Below are positions 23,301-34,594 of a DNA stretch of 64,000 nucleotides, one piece after another. This stretch comes from Manduca sexta (lineage: Eukaryota > Arthropoda > Insecta > Lepidoptera > Sphingidae). A model generated the notes under the pieces. That model searched no databases and had not been told where the DNA came from. It worked only from the letters and a program-made list of their open reading frames with translations. Numbering within the stretch: the stretch's first letter is position 1; each line of letters begins with the position of its first letter. The stretch covers positions 5,129,116 to 5,193,115 of the forward strand of contig NC_051121.1 of NCBI RefSeq assembly GCF_014839805.1. Direction: 5' to 3'. Made by a program: the position numbers and the translations under genes.

Positions 23301-23994
23301 TTTAACATTTACTATATACTGGTTACCAATTTTGGAGACAGTGACTAATTATTTTGTAGCCGTCAATCTTTAGGTGGTGCCAAGTCTAAAGAAGGTAGGT
23401 GTACACATTAAGAGTAGGTAGTGGACAAAACGTTAACAAAAAAAAGATAAATATAATTTATAAATATAAAACCTAAGTAATATAACGTTAGCGTTTACGA
23501 TTATAAAAACAGATCTTGGATACGGTTCTAGGTGTGATAAGAAGCAATATTCAAATTCCAGATAATTTTGACTGAAGTCAACAATTTTATCACCACACTC
23601 TACACACCCGTAACAGCGAACTGGCTAGAATGCAGCTCGATTCGTAAGTGCTTTACAGTTCCTATTCAAAACATTTCCCACAATGGAAACGAGCCGACTC
23701 GGAGGCGAGTTTTAACGAGTTATCGCTATAGGCATTCGGGAATGAGCAGTAATCCATCGCAGCGGAAAAACGCGCAACAATATTGTTTCATTTTGTCGGT
23801 ATATTGACTGTTTGTACAATTCCAAGCCCGGTTTAAATGCTGTATTTGCCGTCCCGTGTAATTTTTATGTGATTTGCCGGTATTTTAGCTGCCGGGCTTC
23901 TGTTTGTATTTTCGTTTGACGATTTTTTGTTATTATAAATATTTTTAAGTGTTGTACACATAATTGATGTTTTGGAGTACATCAAGAATTTATT
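23301..23994. other. No repeat recognised
   Basis: 23560-23930 is more balanced in composition than average and shares nothing within the window. A 79-codon plus frame (23568-23807) shows no domain. Possibly unique intronic DNA. Confidence 0.4.
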
Positions 23995-23997
23995 ACA

Positions 23998-24290
23998 CTA
24001 GGTGGTGCTCGCGGCTTCACCCTTGTGAAAAGCCTTTCCCGCTACAAGAGTCCCTAAAACACTACACGAGGACGGCGCCATCTATTAAAAATCTGATTAA
24101 ATTTATATTATTTCCCGTGGAAGCACGTTACTAAGATAAAATTTAGCCTATGTGTTAATCCAGGACATTGTCCATCCGTGTGCTAAATTTCATCAAAATC
24201 GGTTCAGCTGTTTAGGTGTTTATATTTAACAAACATCTCAACATCCAAACATGTCCATAAACTTACGCATTTATGATATGAGATTAGATA
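23998..24290 (-). mobile_element. Helitron-like element with CTAG terminus
   Basis: On minus it runs from 'aatgcgtaagttta' through 'aaccgattttgatgaaattt' and 'tagatggcgccgtc' to 'ggtgaagccgcgagcacc', then CTAG (23998-24001) followed by T. GGTG and CACC can form a short terminal hairpin. These fit non-autonomous Helitrons. It encodes no Rep/helicase. Confidence 0.75.
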
Positions 24291-24369
24291 TTTGCACAAT
24301 ATTGCTTGATGGCAGAAGCAGAAAATGCGATAGTATGGAAGTCTACCATCTATTAAGTATTATAGGAAT

Positions 24370-24525
24370 CATTGAAAAGAGTAAGAAAGAAGAAAGAAAA
24401 ATGATTTATTAGTCACATTCGCAACATAAACAAACACAATATACCTTAATTATAAATAATAATAAAAAATAATAATTAAAAATGGCTGGTCACGGCTGTG
24501 ACCGGTAGGTGACCACTCAGCATAA
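24370..24525 (-). repeat. Probable LINE 3' end
   Basis: Read on minus it includes 'ggtcacagccgtgacc' (a 6-bp stem palindrome), then 'aataaatcatttttctttc' and a (TTTC)-like tail, the usual layout of a non-LTR 3' UTR. Confidence 0.5.
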
Positions 24526-24584
24526 GAGTATGTATAATATAGTAGTAAATCTATTTTCAGTGATAAAAGTCCTTTTTTTATATA

Positions 24585-24757
24585 ATTATGGCAAAGCGAC
24601 CAAACTGCACCTAGAATGTCGACTGACGAGAGATCCCTCGTCAGTCAATACAATCATGCTGGCCTGTTCAAATGCGACACACCTACGTAGGCCACTGTGG
24701 CGGGTTTTTGCAAACGGTGGTCGCTATACGGGTGGAAAAAAATACACCACCATCAAA
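24585..24757 (-). repeat. Family D, internally deleted copy
   Basis: Has 'gcaaagcgaccaaactgcacc', 'gaatgtcgactgacgaga' and 'ccactgtggcggg' but lacks the block after 'cacctgatggtaagtgg'. The end reads 'tacaccaccatc'. Confidence 0.7.
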
Positions 24758-25024
24758 AGAATTATTACACATCTAATAACAATATAGATGTCCTGTTTAG
24801 TTGTAATCAAACTAAACCAATTACTATTATGGACAAACTTGTTGCAAACTTGGACCCAGCTTTGATATAATTTAGTTTGTTTTGTATCATCACTTGTCTT
24901 CGGGCGAAATAGAGTTCTATTTTGAAGATGTTTAGGTTTTAGTTTCGAGTGTTTCGACGTGATTATGACTTGTCCAACTTGTGGAATGTGGAAGGAAATA
25001 CAACTAAATTCTAATTTTACTTAA

Positions 25025-25270
25025 ATAGTCTGCATGGTGGTAGGATGTGTTTTATATCCGCCCGGATAGCAACCACCGTACACAAGGTGTTAAAATCCTC
25101 CATCGAGGCCCACGTAAGTATCGCGTTCCGGGATCAGCCTGTGTATATCCGGTTCCAACAGGCCGGCATAATTATGTCGACAGCCGAGAGGTAATCATCT
25201 CTCGTCAGTCGACATTCTATTAGACACCATGGCACTTAAAATCATGTCAATGGGGTCACTTTGCCATGAA
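25025..25270 (+). repeat. Family D copy, plus orientation
   Basis: Near full length, from 'catggtggtaggatgtg' to 'gccatgaacgaaaaaaaa'. It sits inside a longer duplicated segment that continues to about 25400 (see 29140-29880). Confidence 0.82.
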
Positions 25271-25400
25271 CGAAAAAAAATAAATATGATACTGGCATGA
25301 TCATGTCCAAGGTAACATCAATCTATGGTCCAAACATTCTATTTTATGTGACATCTTGCAAGCTTCTTACCATCGGGTGTAGGGTCACTTTGCCGTATAA
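25271..25400 (+). repeat. Flank shared with 29436-29880
   Basis: 'aacatcaatctatggtcca' and 'attctatttta.gtgacatctt' are shared with the second segment, where a SINE B interrupts them. This copy is the uninterrupted form. Confidence 0.7.
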
Positions 25401-25450
25401 AAAATGTTATTAGAAACGTTTGTATAATGAAAATACTAATTTATCTCTTA

Positions 25451-25700
25451 CTAGGTATTGCTCGCAGCATGCAAAGCCTTTTCCAAGACCCAAGCCATTA
25501 AAATACCTTCTATAGTGATCTATAGCATCATGTGTAATGCGTCAGCGCCATCTATATAAAACAAATTAAAAATGCTATAATTTCCCACATGAGCCAGTAA
25601 TTGACTGGAATAAAATATAGGGTATGTGTAATTCTAGGATAAGGTAACTTTCAGCCAAAGTCGTTCAGCTCTTCCTACATTTCCTTATTCATCTACCAGA
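25451..25700 (-). mobile_element. Helitron-like element with CTAG terminus
   Basis: CTAG at 25451-25454, followed by T when read on minus. The 'gcgtcagcgccatctata' and 'gtcgttcagctcttcc' blocks match the family. The 5' end is unclear. Confidence 0.68.
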
Positions 25701-26149
25701 CCTTCTATTTTTAATCTAAGCAAACTATGGTGTTTAGATTTATGAGCTCTTACGTGAGCCAAACACGTCCATATTTCTACCATAAATCATATCTATAACA
25801 CTGGTATGTGAATTTTATTACCCTGCCGATATTTGATAGCTCGATATAAAATTCAGTCAACATTTATGCACGTTTGATGGCCACTTTATGCGGACCTTTA
25901 CTCAACGAATTTTATATATCAGCTTTAAAATAAATTAGGTATATTAATGTATGCTAATTGAAGAATAGTCGGCTGATTTATTTGTTTATATCTCTGAACA
26001 TTAATGCAAGTATAGTAAGCGAAACTTTAATTATTTTAATCCTTTTTTTTAATATACTTAATATATTTGAAAGGATATATTTTTATCAAATATTTAATAT
26101 TGACGGAAGACGAAATGGGTAAATTAAGTTACGCTCAATTAAAATTAAA
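25701..26149. other. No gene seen
   Basis: Anonymous AT-rich DNA. Confidence 0.45.
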
Positions 26150-26280
26150 CTAATTTTCCGGATTCTATCGCGGTTTTTTTTATTTTATTTTTCTCCCGAC
26201 GTTTCGAAGACTTTGCAGCCTTCATTAGTTTAATTTCATTGTCTAACATTCGCGTAAACATAAGAAATCATTAAGTTACG
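26150..26280 (-). repeat. Repeat family R, copy 1
   Basis: Shares 'tctcccgacgtttcgaag' and 'cgcggtttttttta' (as read on plus) with 60715-60830 on the other strand and a decayed copy at 27405-27500. Confidence 0.6.
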
Positions 26281-26485
26281 CTCAATTCAAAAATGATAAT
26301 CAAACCTCCACTAATGAAAACTTAATGATGAAATTATTATACATAACAAAATATTAGTATGCCTGTGGCTTCGTATAAGAATATAAATTATAAACCTAAG
26401 TTACAGATTTAATAGTTAAATAGTAATTATATAAATAAGATTATATTTAATCTCCACAGCATGTCACATCAATTACCAGTTTAAA

Positions 26486-26745
26486 AACACATACACACAC
26501 ACACACAAATCGCATTTCTAACCGAAGGGGTATGCAGAGGCGCAACAAGGGCACCCACTTTTCGCCAAGTGTGTTCCGTCCCATAATGTGATAGAGGGCG
26601 ATTCTAACGCCATATCGGGCACAAAGACTCCGGGCTGATACTGATGAGAAAAACCCAAATATCATTTTGCCCGATCCAGATTCGAAGCCAGGACCTCAAA
26701 GCGCTGCCGTAAAGCGTATACAATACAATTACTCCACCGAGGCAG
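26486..26745 (-). repeat. SINE A copy
   Basis: Near full length with a CA-repeat tail (acacacacacac) on the left and the 'caccgaggcagtc' head at the right. It carries several small deletions, including in the tail-proximal block (missing 'tatccccgaagg'). Confidence 0.82.
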
Positions 26746-27016
26746 TCTGTCTAAAAAGCACGTCTCGAAAGAAAATGCTTGAATTCACCTGAACAATAAT
26801 AAAAAAGGCAACGTGATTTTATAATAGTGACCTTATAGCACACTTTTTATAAATAAAATGTTTTTTCGCCACGTCTTTATAAATTAATATAACGCTTGAT
26901 TTAAACGAACACGCCTCTTTGTCACGCAAATTAAAATTGTAATATTTTAATTAATAACCTTGACACGTGTTTATGGTGTCTACGATAAGTGAACAAGGAT
27001 ATAATGGGTCTGATAC

Positions 27017-27345
27017 ATTGACGTATATTCTATAGGCACGAACGTCCATATAAACTATGTGTTCAAAATCTGAACTAAAACGGCAACCAAAACGTCACTG
27101 TTATAACCTATTTATTCACTTGTACAACAAATAATTTTACTTATTTGACTAATATTTTTTATTCACATCCAGGTTTGCACTTAGACTCGCGTTTTTATAT
27201 TATGAGCCCCATTCGTACACAACCAAAATCATCAATATTGACACCATGCTAAAATCAGTTTGAAATGATTACAATTCAATTCAGTTGAACACAATGAATA
27301 TTCGGAACGCCGAATCTAGTACGTAGTACATATATATCGATAATC
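27017..27345 (-). repeat. Repeat family H, copy 2
   Basis: Reverse-oriented relative of 19665-19972, from 'cgtatattctatagg' to 'tctagtacgtagtac' as read on plus. Spans the full family length. Confidence 0.7.
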
Positions 27346-27404
27346 TGATAGTTGACAAGTTTGTTAATTGTTAAAATGTCTTTGCCATAACCAAATTGCG
27401 TTAA

Positions 27405-27500
27405 AAATATATGGAAATATTTTTTTTTCAGATTTGATCACGGTTTTGTATATTTTCACCAGACGTGTCAAAGACTTTACAGCATTCATGGTTAAGAGCG
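27405..27500 (-). repeat. Repeat family R, decayed copy
   Basis: Similar block order to 26150-26280 ('gatcacggttttgtatatttt', 'cagacgtgtcaaagacttt'). Confidence 0.5.
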
Positions 27501-27504
27501 GAGT

Positions 27505-27600
27505 CCGTGCGCCATAGTGGCCCACGCGTGTTACGTCCTAGATCAGCATATACGGTTTCAAACAGGTCGGCAAAATTAAGTCGACTGGCAAGATCATTAA
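27505..27600 (+). repeat. Family D central fragment
   Basis: 'gcgccatagtggcccacg', 'gatcagcatatacgg' and 'ggtcggcaaaattaagtcgac' follow family D order. The 3' tail block is absent. Confidence 0.6.
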
Positions 27601-27603
27601 TTA

Positions 27604-28095
27604 TTTTTTTTTGTTTATGACTCTTTATTGCGTAAACGTAAAAATAAATATATAATAAATAAATGTATTATACAAATATATAAGTATGGATAACACATAT
27701 AATATGTATATATATAGATATATACTGGTGTTAAATGAAATAAATAAGGACATAAAATATATATAACCAAAAACGATAAATCTATTTAATCTCTTTTATC
27801 AAATCAATGACGAGGAAATTAAAATCTAACAGCATACATTTCATCGCCCAGTTTGTTGTAAGCGATAATGATATCTATGGATGTACGATAAGGTTGAACA
27901 TAGCTTAGGATATCTCCGATCTCGGTCGGACGTTTAAACCTGTTAATTGGGGTTCTATCAGTTCACATGAGGTCGAAGTAAATTGGGCACCTCATAAATT
28001 GTAAATTGGAGTAGGGAAGGAAATAGTTCCATAATGTAAAAGTAATATGTATGTTTTTTGTGTGGATAAAGTAATTTTGAAATAAGACAAATTCG
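27604..28095 (-). pseudogene. Candidate retrocopy: ORF tail, AATAAA and A-tract
   Basis: On minus, one frame stays open from about 28095 to a TAA at 27819-27821 except for one TGA at 27963-27965. The last 47 codons read like real protein, with segments RPTEIGDILSYV and AYNKLGDEMYAVRF just before the stop. About 190 bases further on is AATAAA (27624-27629 as TTTATT on plus) and then nine A's (27604-27612). This order is what a reverse-transcribed mRNA or a LINE 3' end looks like. I do not recognise the family. No TSD was found, and it could be an unfamiliar transposon ORF end. Confidence 0.45.
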
Positions 28096-28130
28096 TTTGT
28101 GTATTATCTCGGTATTGTAGTTATATCGCT

Positions 28131-28412
28131 TTAAGGTTATAGCTTAAGGTCCATTTTCATACATTTTGTTTCACCTTTAATCTGGGTAACTAAACAAGTA
28201 TTGACAGTAAAGAATTTAAAATTTCGTCGTATTAAATTTTAAAGGCCGAAATATCCATGCATATTGATTATTTTTACGTTTTTCTTTCAACTGCGAGAAC
28301 TAATCACTAACTAGACGTGAATTTAAATTCTTTACTTGCCAATACTTGTTTAGTTACCCAGATTAAAGGTGAAACAAAATGTATGCAAATGGACCTTAAG
28401 CTATAACCTTAA
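28131..28412. mobile_element. MITE family P, copy 1 (TTAA-flanked)
   Basis: Long inverted arms: 'ggttatagcttaaggtcc' at the left and its mirror 'ggaccttaagctataacc' at the right. 'tttaatctgggtaactaaac' on the left pairs with 'gtttagttacccagattaaa' on the right. TTAA lies at both outer ends (28131-28134 and 28409-28412). A TTAA target suggests piggyBac-type mobilisation. The left arm is shortened compared with copy 2. Confidence 0.8.
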
Positions 28413-29050
28413 GAATCAGCTTCCTGTGAAGTTTATCAAGTCGTTGTTGACCTTGCAGACATCCAACTATTAAATGGACTGTTAAGTGTATTCATTTATT
28501 TATGTTACATCAACCAATTATATATCGAATGAATGCCGGTATAAAAGAAATATGGGGGAGCATTCAAAAATCCATTTTTCAACTCTTGTTTACATTTCTA
28601 AATAAAATAAATCATAAAGTTTACGGTTTGATTTACCACGAACTTAATATATCGCTCGTAAAATATTTCAAATATAATTTATTTTTACACAGCATTCGGT
28701 CATGGACGTTTGAATTTATGGGAATCTATTTACATATAAAAACTAAGAACTATAATATACGACCTTCTGTCTTCGAAATGCAATTAACGCTACTTGATAA
28801 GAGATAAGCCGTAGTGTTTCGTCATCAGCTCGTCACCGCGATGTCAAGTAAATTGACATCACACATTTACAGTCTTATACAAAATTCGCAAAGCTATACT
28901 TAGTTAAAACACAAATTTACTCGATCAGCTGTAAGTCAAAACCCGCCATCTTACTTCCTAATAAGTTTTAAACTAGGAAACCGGTGATGTTTTTGACAGC
29001 TATTTAAACAATTCTTAACCACCTCTTAACTCTAAAACAAGTTTATAAGT
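28413..29050. other. No gene seen
   Basis: The 101-codon plus frame 28502-28807 is AT-rich and shows no motif. Treated as chance. Confidence 0.45.
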
Positions 29051-29153
29051 AAGACTGTTATAGTCTGTGGCCCTTTTTATTTTGCTGGGGGTATATATTT
29101 GTAAAACTGTTATAGTCTGTGGCCCTTTCTGTTTTGCTCGTGGTATATATTTT
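29051..29153 (+). repeat. 52-bp direct tandem duplication
   Basis: Two units, each containing 'actgttatagtctgtggccc' and ending near 'ggtatatatttt', at 29051-29102 and 29103-29153. The second unit runs straight into family D. Confidence 0.8.
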
Positions 29154-29435
29154 ATATCCCGGATAGTGACCGCTATACACAAGGTGTTAAAGCCCACCAA
29201 TGTGGCTCAGTGTCGCATTCCAGGATCAGCCTGTGACACATGGTGTGAAAGCCCGCCATAGCGGTCCATGTAAATAAAGCGTTGCGAAATCAGCCTGTGT
29301 ATATCCGGGTCCAACAGTCCGATATAATTGTGTCGACTGCCGAGGAGTAATCATCTTTCATCAGTCAATATTCTATTGGACCTCACGGTACTTAACATCA
29401 TAGCAATGGGGTCACTTTGCCGTGCACGAATAAAA
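29140..29435 (+). repeat. Family D copy with internal duplication
   Basis: Begins in the 'gctcgtggtatatattttat' region and ends 'gccgtgcacgaataaaaa'. The block 'ggtgt.aaagcccgcca' to 'gatcagcctgtg' appears twice in tandem, so this copy is longer than the family norm. Confidence 0.78.
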
Positions 29436-29516
29436 AGGAAACTGTAATAGTTACATGAATAAAATCCAAGAAAACATCAATCTATGGTCCACCCATTCTA
29501 TTTTAGTGACATCTTA

Positions 29517-29852
29517 ATAATAAAATAAATAATATCAGCTCTGTATTATATACTTGCCCACTGCTGAGCACGGACCTCCTCTACTACTGAAAGAGATTAG
29601 GCCATAATCCACCACGCTGGCCTAGTGCGGATTGGTAGACTTCACACACCTTCGAAATTCCTATAGAGAACTTCTCAGATGTGCAGGTTTCCTCACGATG
29701 TTTTCCTTCACCGTTAAAGCGAACGATAAATTCACAAAGAATACACACATGATTTTAGAAAAGTCAGAGGTGTGTGCGCTGGGGATTTGAACCTGCGGAC
29801 ATTCGTCTTGGCTGTCCGTTCCGCACCCAACTAGGCTATCGCCGCTTACATG
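29517..29852 (-). repeat. SINE B, full-length copy with 12-bp TSD
   Basis: Complete SINE B flanked by 'agtgacatctta' (29505-29516 and 29853-29864). The uninterrupted target is visible at about 25350-25380 in the duplicated segment. Confidence 0.93.
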
Positions 29853-29983
29853 AGTGACATCTTATAAGCTTAAAATCTATTTACGCTCATTGAAGCTCAA
29901 GCGCGATAGGAAAAGTACATCTGTCATTTTTCCAATTCTATTACAACGTATCTCGCCCTCCTAGACTTAGTATCAGCCTCTAT

Positions 29984-30133
29984 CAGTAGCCGAGGGTCCA
30001 TATAACCCAATTCCTACCAGCTTCTCTTTCGTCTAAATCTAATTATCATTAGAATGATTCGCAGACCACATTTATGCATATTTAGTACATAATGTTGTGT
30101 CGGGTTACCGGAAAATTTCACTCGTCAACACTG
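29984..30133. mobile_element. MITE family J, copy 2
   Basis: Left 'cagtagccgagggtcca' and right 'ctcgtcaacactg' are decayed J ends. Internal 'aatctaattatc.t.agaa' and 'ttgt.tcgggtt' blocks match 34168-34324 more closely than 15281-15476. Confidence 0.65.
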
Positions 30134-30514
30134 GCCTCTATACATCTTGTAAGACAATCATTTATATGAGAAGATTTTACTATACTGTGCTGAAAAAAAA
30201 TTATTCTTTTAGTTTATTTCGGTCTAAGAGTCTTTGTACTCTTACACCTCCACTTCGCCCGATACGCATTCTCCTTTGTTACGTAACGTTGTTTTAGTTA
30301 CTGTTCGGATTAATAAAGAAGATTAAATTAGATCAAAATGTGAATACATTTGCTCGCTTAAACTTCTATACACATGCCGTATATTTCGGGTTTTCAAACA
30401 ATGTCTACATTGAGACGTGCTAAGAATGTTCGAGAATTTATTATTTAATCCAAATTCTGATCACGAACTCAAAGAGCAGCGTATTGAAAATTTGATGGAA
30501 GGTCTGTTATATAC
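30134..30514. other. No gene seen
   Basis: AT-rich, chance frames only. Confidence 0.45.
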
Positions 30515-30740
30515 GAGTGTTCATCTAGGTAGACTACTATATATCTATTTCTGGCGCCAAGCAGCAGTGTGCATTGTTGTATTCCAGTACGAAGGTTTAC
30601 AACCAGTAATTTTAGGACATTAGAAGACTCTACATCTTATATCTCAGAATGACAAGCGCGTTGCAATGTAATACTTTGTAATTCAACTGGTGTTTCAATT
30701 ACATATTTATTGTTCATGTTGTTTACTGTCAGGCGAGTAG
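30515..30740 (+). repeat. Family E, old decayed copy
   Basis: 'gccaagcagcagtgtgcatt', 'aatactttgtaattcaa' and 'gtcaggcgagtagcttgct' fall in family E order with many substitutions. Confidence 0.65.
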
Positions 30741-31009
30741 CTTGCTTTTAATTTGATGGTACAAAATATTCACTTCAGGACAGTGAAGCGTCAAGTACAA
30801 GACATATCGTTCTGCCTACACAGCAACTGTATAGGTCTAAGCCTATTATCTCGAAATGGCCTTCGCCTAGTTTATTCGTCTACCAACTTATCTATACCTA
30901 TATTAATACGTGAAGTAAAAACTTTATACCCCATTTCACGATCAAGAAGTATGAAATGCATAGTTAAAGTTCATATAGAGAAGGAGTGACAAAAACGAAT
31001 CACTACATA

Positions 31010-31192
31010 GTATAAAACAAAGTCGCTTTCTCTGTCCCCATGTGTGCTTAAATCTTTAAAACTACGTAACGGATTTTGATGCGGTTTTTTTTCATAGATG
31101 GAGTGATTCAAGAGGAAGGTTTATATGTATAATAACATCCATTAAATAGTGGAGAAATATTGCACCCGTGCGAAGCCGGGGCGGGTCGCTAG
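31010..31192 (+). mobile_element. Helitron-like element ending gcgggtcgCTAG
   Basis: Starts near 'aaaacaaagtcgctttct', contains 'aacggattttgatgcggttt' and 'gagtgattcaagaggaag', and ends 'gaagccggggcgggtcgctag' before a T. ACCCG and CGGGT upstream of CTAG can pair. This matches a widespread insect non-autonomous Helitron pattern. Confidence 0.78.
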
Positions 31193-32869
31193 TATTTTTT
31201 ATATAATATACTTTAAAAATATATTAAATTAATAATTAAACATTACACACACTAACATACGTTTGACAAACATGTAACCTATTTTGTAAGTTAACGTCTA
31301 TGGTTAAACTTAGAATAGATTAATATTTTGTATTTTTAATCTTTAAGTCTTAGTTAATGTCAAAAAAAATGTCTTACTGAATGCCAAAATGTCGAATATC
31401 TATACATTAATACGTAAAGAGATAATGGTTTACCCCTTTAAACACATTGAGAGAACGGAAATCGAAAATTTGGCATGATTAAAGTTTTATAGAAAGAATG
31501 CTGTTTTTTTTGTACAACATGTGTCACAAATATACTAAATTCGATTATTCTTCTTAAGCTTGCAATGCTTTTAAATGAAAAGCTTCTTTCACGCTAAGAA
31601 ACAGCTCTACATTCGATCCATAAAACCGAGGAAACTTTGCATCTAGAACATTTTCAGTTCGATATTGAAATAAATCAAATGGAAAAGAAAAGCGCGAGAA
31701 ACTTATGAATGCAGTACTTTAAATCTTCTGGAAATGGAGATGACATTATTTTCTCTGGTATGAAACTCGAGGCGAATTTCTCCTGTGTTACCAAACTTTT
31801 ACATTTTGAAATACAAATTCACTCCAAATGGATATAGTTTTAATGCAGGAGTTGCAATTACTTAAGAGTTCCGACATCAACTTAAAGGGCATTGCGATTC
31901 CGCTGCGAAGTGATTTTGAAAAAAAAATATTTTCTTTTACTACTTTCATTTGGGTTTCGTGATTAAAAAATGTACTTTTAGTATCTTTGGTGTAAAATAA
32001 AAATTTAACTGATATATTTATGTATTTTTTAAATTTGCCTTTATAATTTCTTTTTTTTTTTTATTTAATAGTACTTTTTCTCCTCAAAAGCAATATTGTG
32101 TATTATTAATATAATTCTATCTGTAATTCTGTCATATATATAATAGTTAAATATACTTTACCGCATTTAACAAAATATTGATTAAAATAGTATTACATAC
32201 TATCAAAAACTTCCAAGAAATAAATTTTATTGTGACCTTTAGATAAGTAAAGACTGACGTGTCAACCCAAATATTTTATTAATAATGCCATCATTCATAT
32301 TCGTGACATGGAATTTTGTAATCACAAATATTGAACACTCGTTTATCGTTTGATGATATATTTTTACTTATAATAAATTATACTTCAACGATTTTATTTT
32401 TAAAAATAAAATTTATTTTTAGAATACATATTATAAGAAGTCTATTTTCTATTATCTAAAAATTAAATTAAGCTTTAATTTAAAGTACAAAACAGAAATA
32501 AAAAAAATTATAGTTTTAAAAAGCAAGCTATAAAAGTGCGAAACTATTTCCGGTACAGTGATACAACGCGACGGACACTTGACCTTGACATTTGGTTTTA
32601 ATAGCTTCTTTTGTAGTGCAATGCGCATTGTCATTTAAAAAAATATATATTATTAAAGAAATAAAATAAGCAATAAAAAAGAATTCACACAAATAAATGG
32701 CTAACATTAAATATTTTTAAAATGCAACACAATATCTATAAAAAAAGTTTGAAAACAACACCAACCTCAATCCTTCAAAAATCGAACTCAAACACAAAAC
32801 ACAGAAATTTAATATTCGAAATTCAAACACATTCACATATTCGAATTACACATTCATTGTTTGGTTTAT
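31193..32869. other. Long stretch without repeats or genes
   Basis: 31440-31920 is mixed in composition and shares nothing recognisable within the window. 31950-32700 is very AT-rich. No open frame has a recognisable domain. Confidence 0.45.
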
Positions 32870-33130
32870 TTTACGATCGCACGTCGTAGCGCACGAGACG
32901 TAGCGTCCGTAGGGGTCTCTACGCGGCACTGCTACGTCGGCCGACCGCTCGCTGTGCGCACGCTTAGGCCGCGTACAGACTACGCGATTGGTATCAGTTG
33001 ATTGTGAACTAGAAAATGATCTGTTCGAACGATTTCGCGCGGTGTTTGTTGATTTAAACTTACGTATAGGAACGTAAAGTGTTATCGAAGGATCGCATTC
33101 CTTTTAGAGCGAGGTCTTTGTAATAGAATA
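32870..33130. promoter_or_regulatory. CpG-rich island, possible promoter
   Basis: A sudden patch dense in CG dinucleotides (for example 'ctacgtcggccgaccgctcg') in otherwise AT-rich DNA. An arthropod-type initiator match TCAGTT lies at 32994-32999. No open frame follows. It could be a 5' UTR or promoter of a gene outside the window, or a GC-rich repeat. No direct evidence separates these. Confidence 0.35.
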
Positions 33131-33819
33131 GGGTTGTTTTTAACGTTTGCGCTCTATCGCTCTCGAAAAAAACAAAAAAAGGTTATGTGGTTATTGGATT
33201 GGTATTTTATTTATTACTTAACACAACAGTACACAATAGATCAAAAGCAAAAATAAAAAAGCACTGCGACTGGTAACTTTATCTTTTTATAATATGCGGA
33301 TTGTTGAATATTATGTACTTTAACGTGATTTTTGTAATCTAATGCGAGAAAAAGGATGCCCCAGGATGTCCTATTTGACGCAACAAATCATTACCTTTTT
33401 ATGAAGTTATTTTTAATTTTTAAAATTAATAACTGTTTATATTATGGGTTTATTTATATTTTCACATAGCAAGAGAACATGACATTATAAGTTTCATTCT
33501 CTTTATCCCAAAACATTTCTGTACAATCTACCCTTGAGCGATTTTCATCTGAATCCACAATAAAAACTTGTAAACCATATTTTTATCCACACTCAACTAT
33601 TTGTTTGTACAATTATGTCATACATTTAATTAAGTCAAAAATAGTTTATCGCATGTCAAAGGTAAATGTGTGGACTAATGTTTCCAGGAAACGAATAATT
33701 AAAATTATTTTTAGTCATTATGTACCGCGCCTTTTTGTGGGTATTTTTGTACTCATACTATTAGTTCCAATTATTTTTAGGCACTAATTTTGCTTCCCAA
33801 AACTTTAGTATGATAGAAA
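33131..33819. other. No gene seen
   Basis: AT-rich with one chance 60-codon frame (33605-33787). Confidence 0.45.
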
Positions 33820-33938
33820 TGTAAAAAAAATAGACAAATCGTAATTATTATTAAACTGACTTAGTGTAAGCCCTATTGTAACTAACATTATGAGTCTTGG
33901 TACTTGAAAATAAAAACATTATTATTACTATTATTATT
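33820..33938 (+). repeat. Probable LINE 3' tail
   Basis: 'gtaagccctattgtaact', 'gaaaataaaaacattatta' and an (ATT)n end resemble a non-LTR 3' UTR with polyadenylation signal. No coding part remains. Confidence 0.5.
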
Positions 33939-34167
33939 TACTGCGTGGTATGTACTAGATTAGGGATAGGATAGGTCAAGATTTGATTTATAGCAGTAAT
34001 CTTGAAACAACGGGATTACCCCCTAGTCCGTTATAACCCCAACGCACCCCAATCATTTTCTTCATAAAATCTAATAATTTATTTGCACTTACATGCAATT
34101 AAATTTTGTACATAGTCGGATTAATAGCGTAGGCTTTATCTCCTAACTTTAGGGTTGAGCAGAGAAG

Positions 34168-34324
34168 AAGTGGCGACGGGTCCACATATCCTGATTCCTG
34201 CCGGCTTTCCACTATGTAGAATCTAATTATCGTCAGAAGGAATTGCATACTGTATTTATTATGGATATTAGTACATATATGTTGTATCGGGTTCCTTTTC
34301 GGAAAATTTCACCTTTAACCACTG
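34168..34324. mobile_element. MITE family J, copy 3
   Basis: 'agtggcgacgggtcc' at the left and 'tttcacctttaaccactg' at the right are imperfect J ends. Confidence 0.68.
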
Positions 34325-34594
34325 GTAGGTGCATCAAACATATCTGTTAAACAAATACAACTATAAATATAAATAATACAAAACATTTAAATAAACACGA
34401 ATATTCTTTCCAGTTATGTTTACTAATACCATTATTCATATGTAGCATGACTAATGCAATGGCATGTTTTTATTTTTACGATAATATACGATAGCATACG
34501 TAGATATTGTTCCCTTAGGAACCGGTCCAATTTAGCCTTAATTTAATTAATGAATACCATTAGTGTATGAACTATGACGTATGGCAGATTATAT

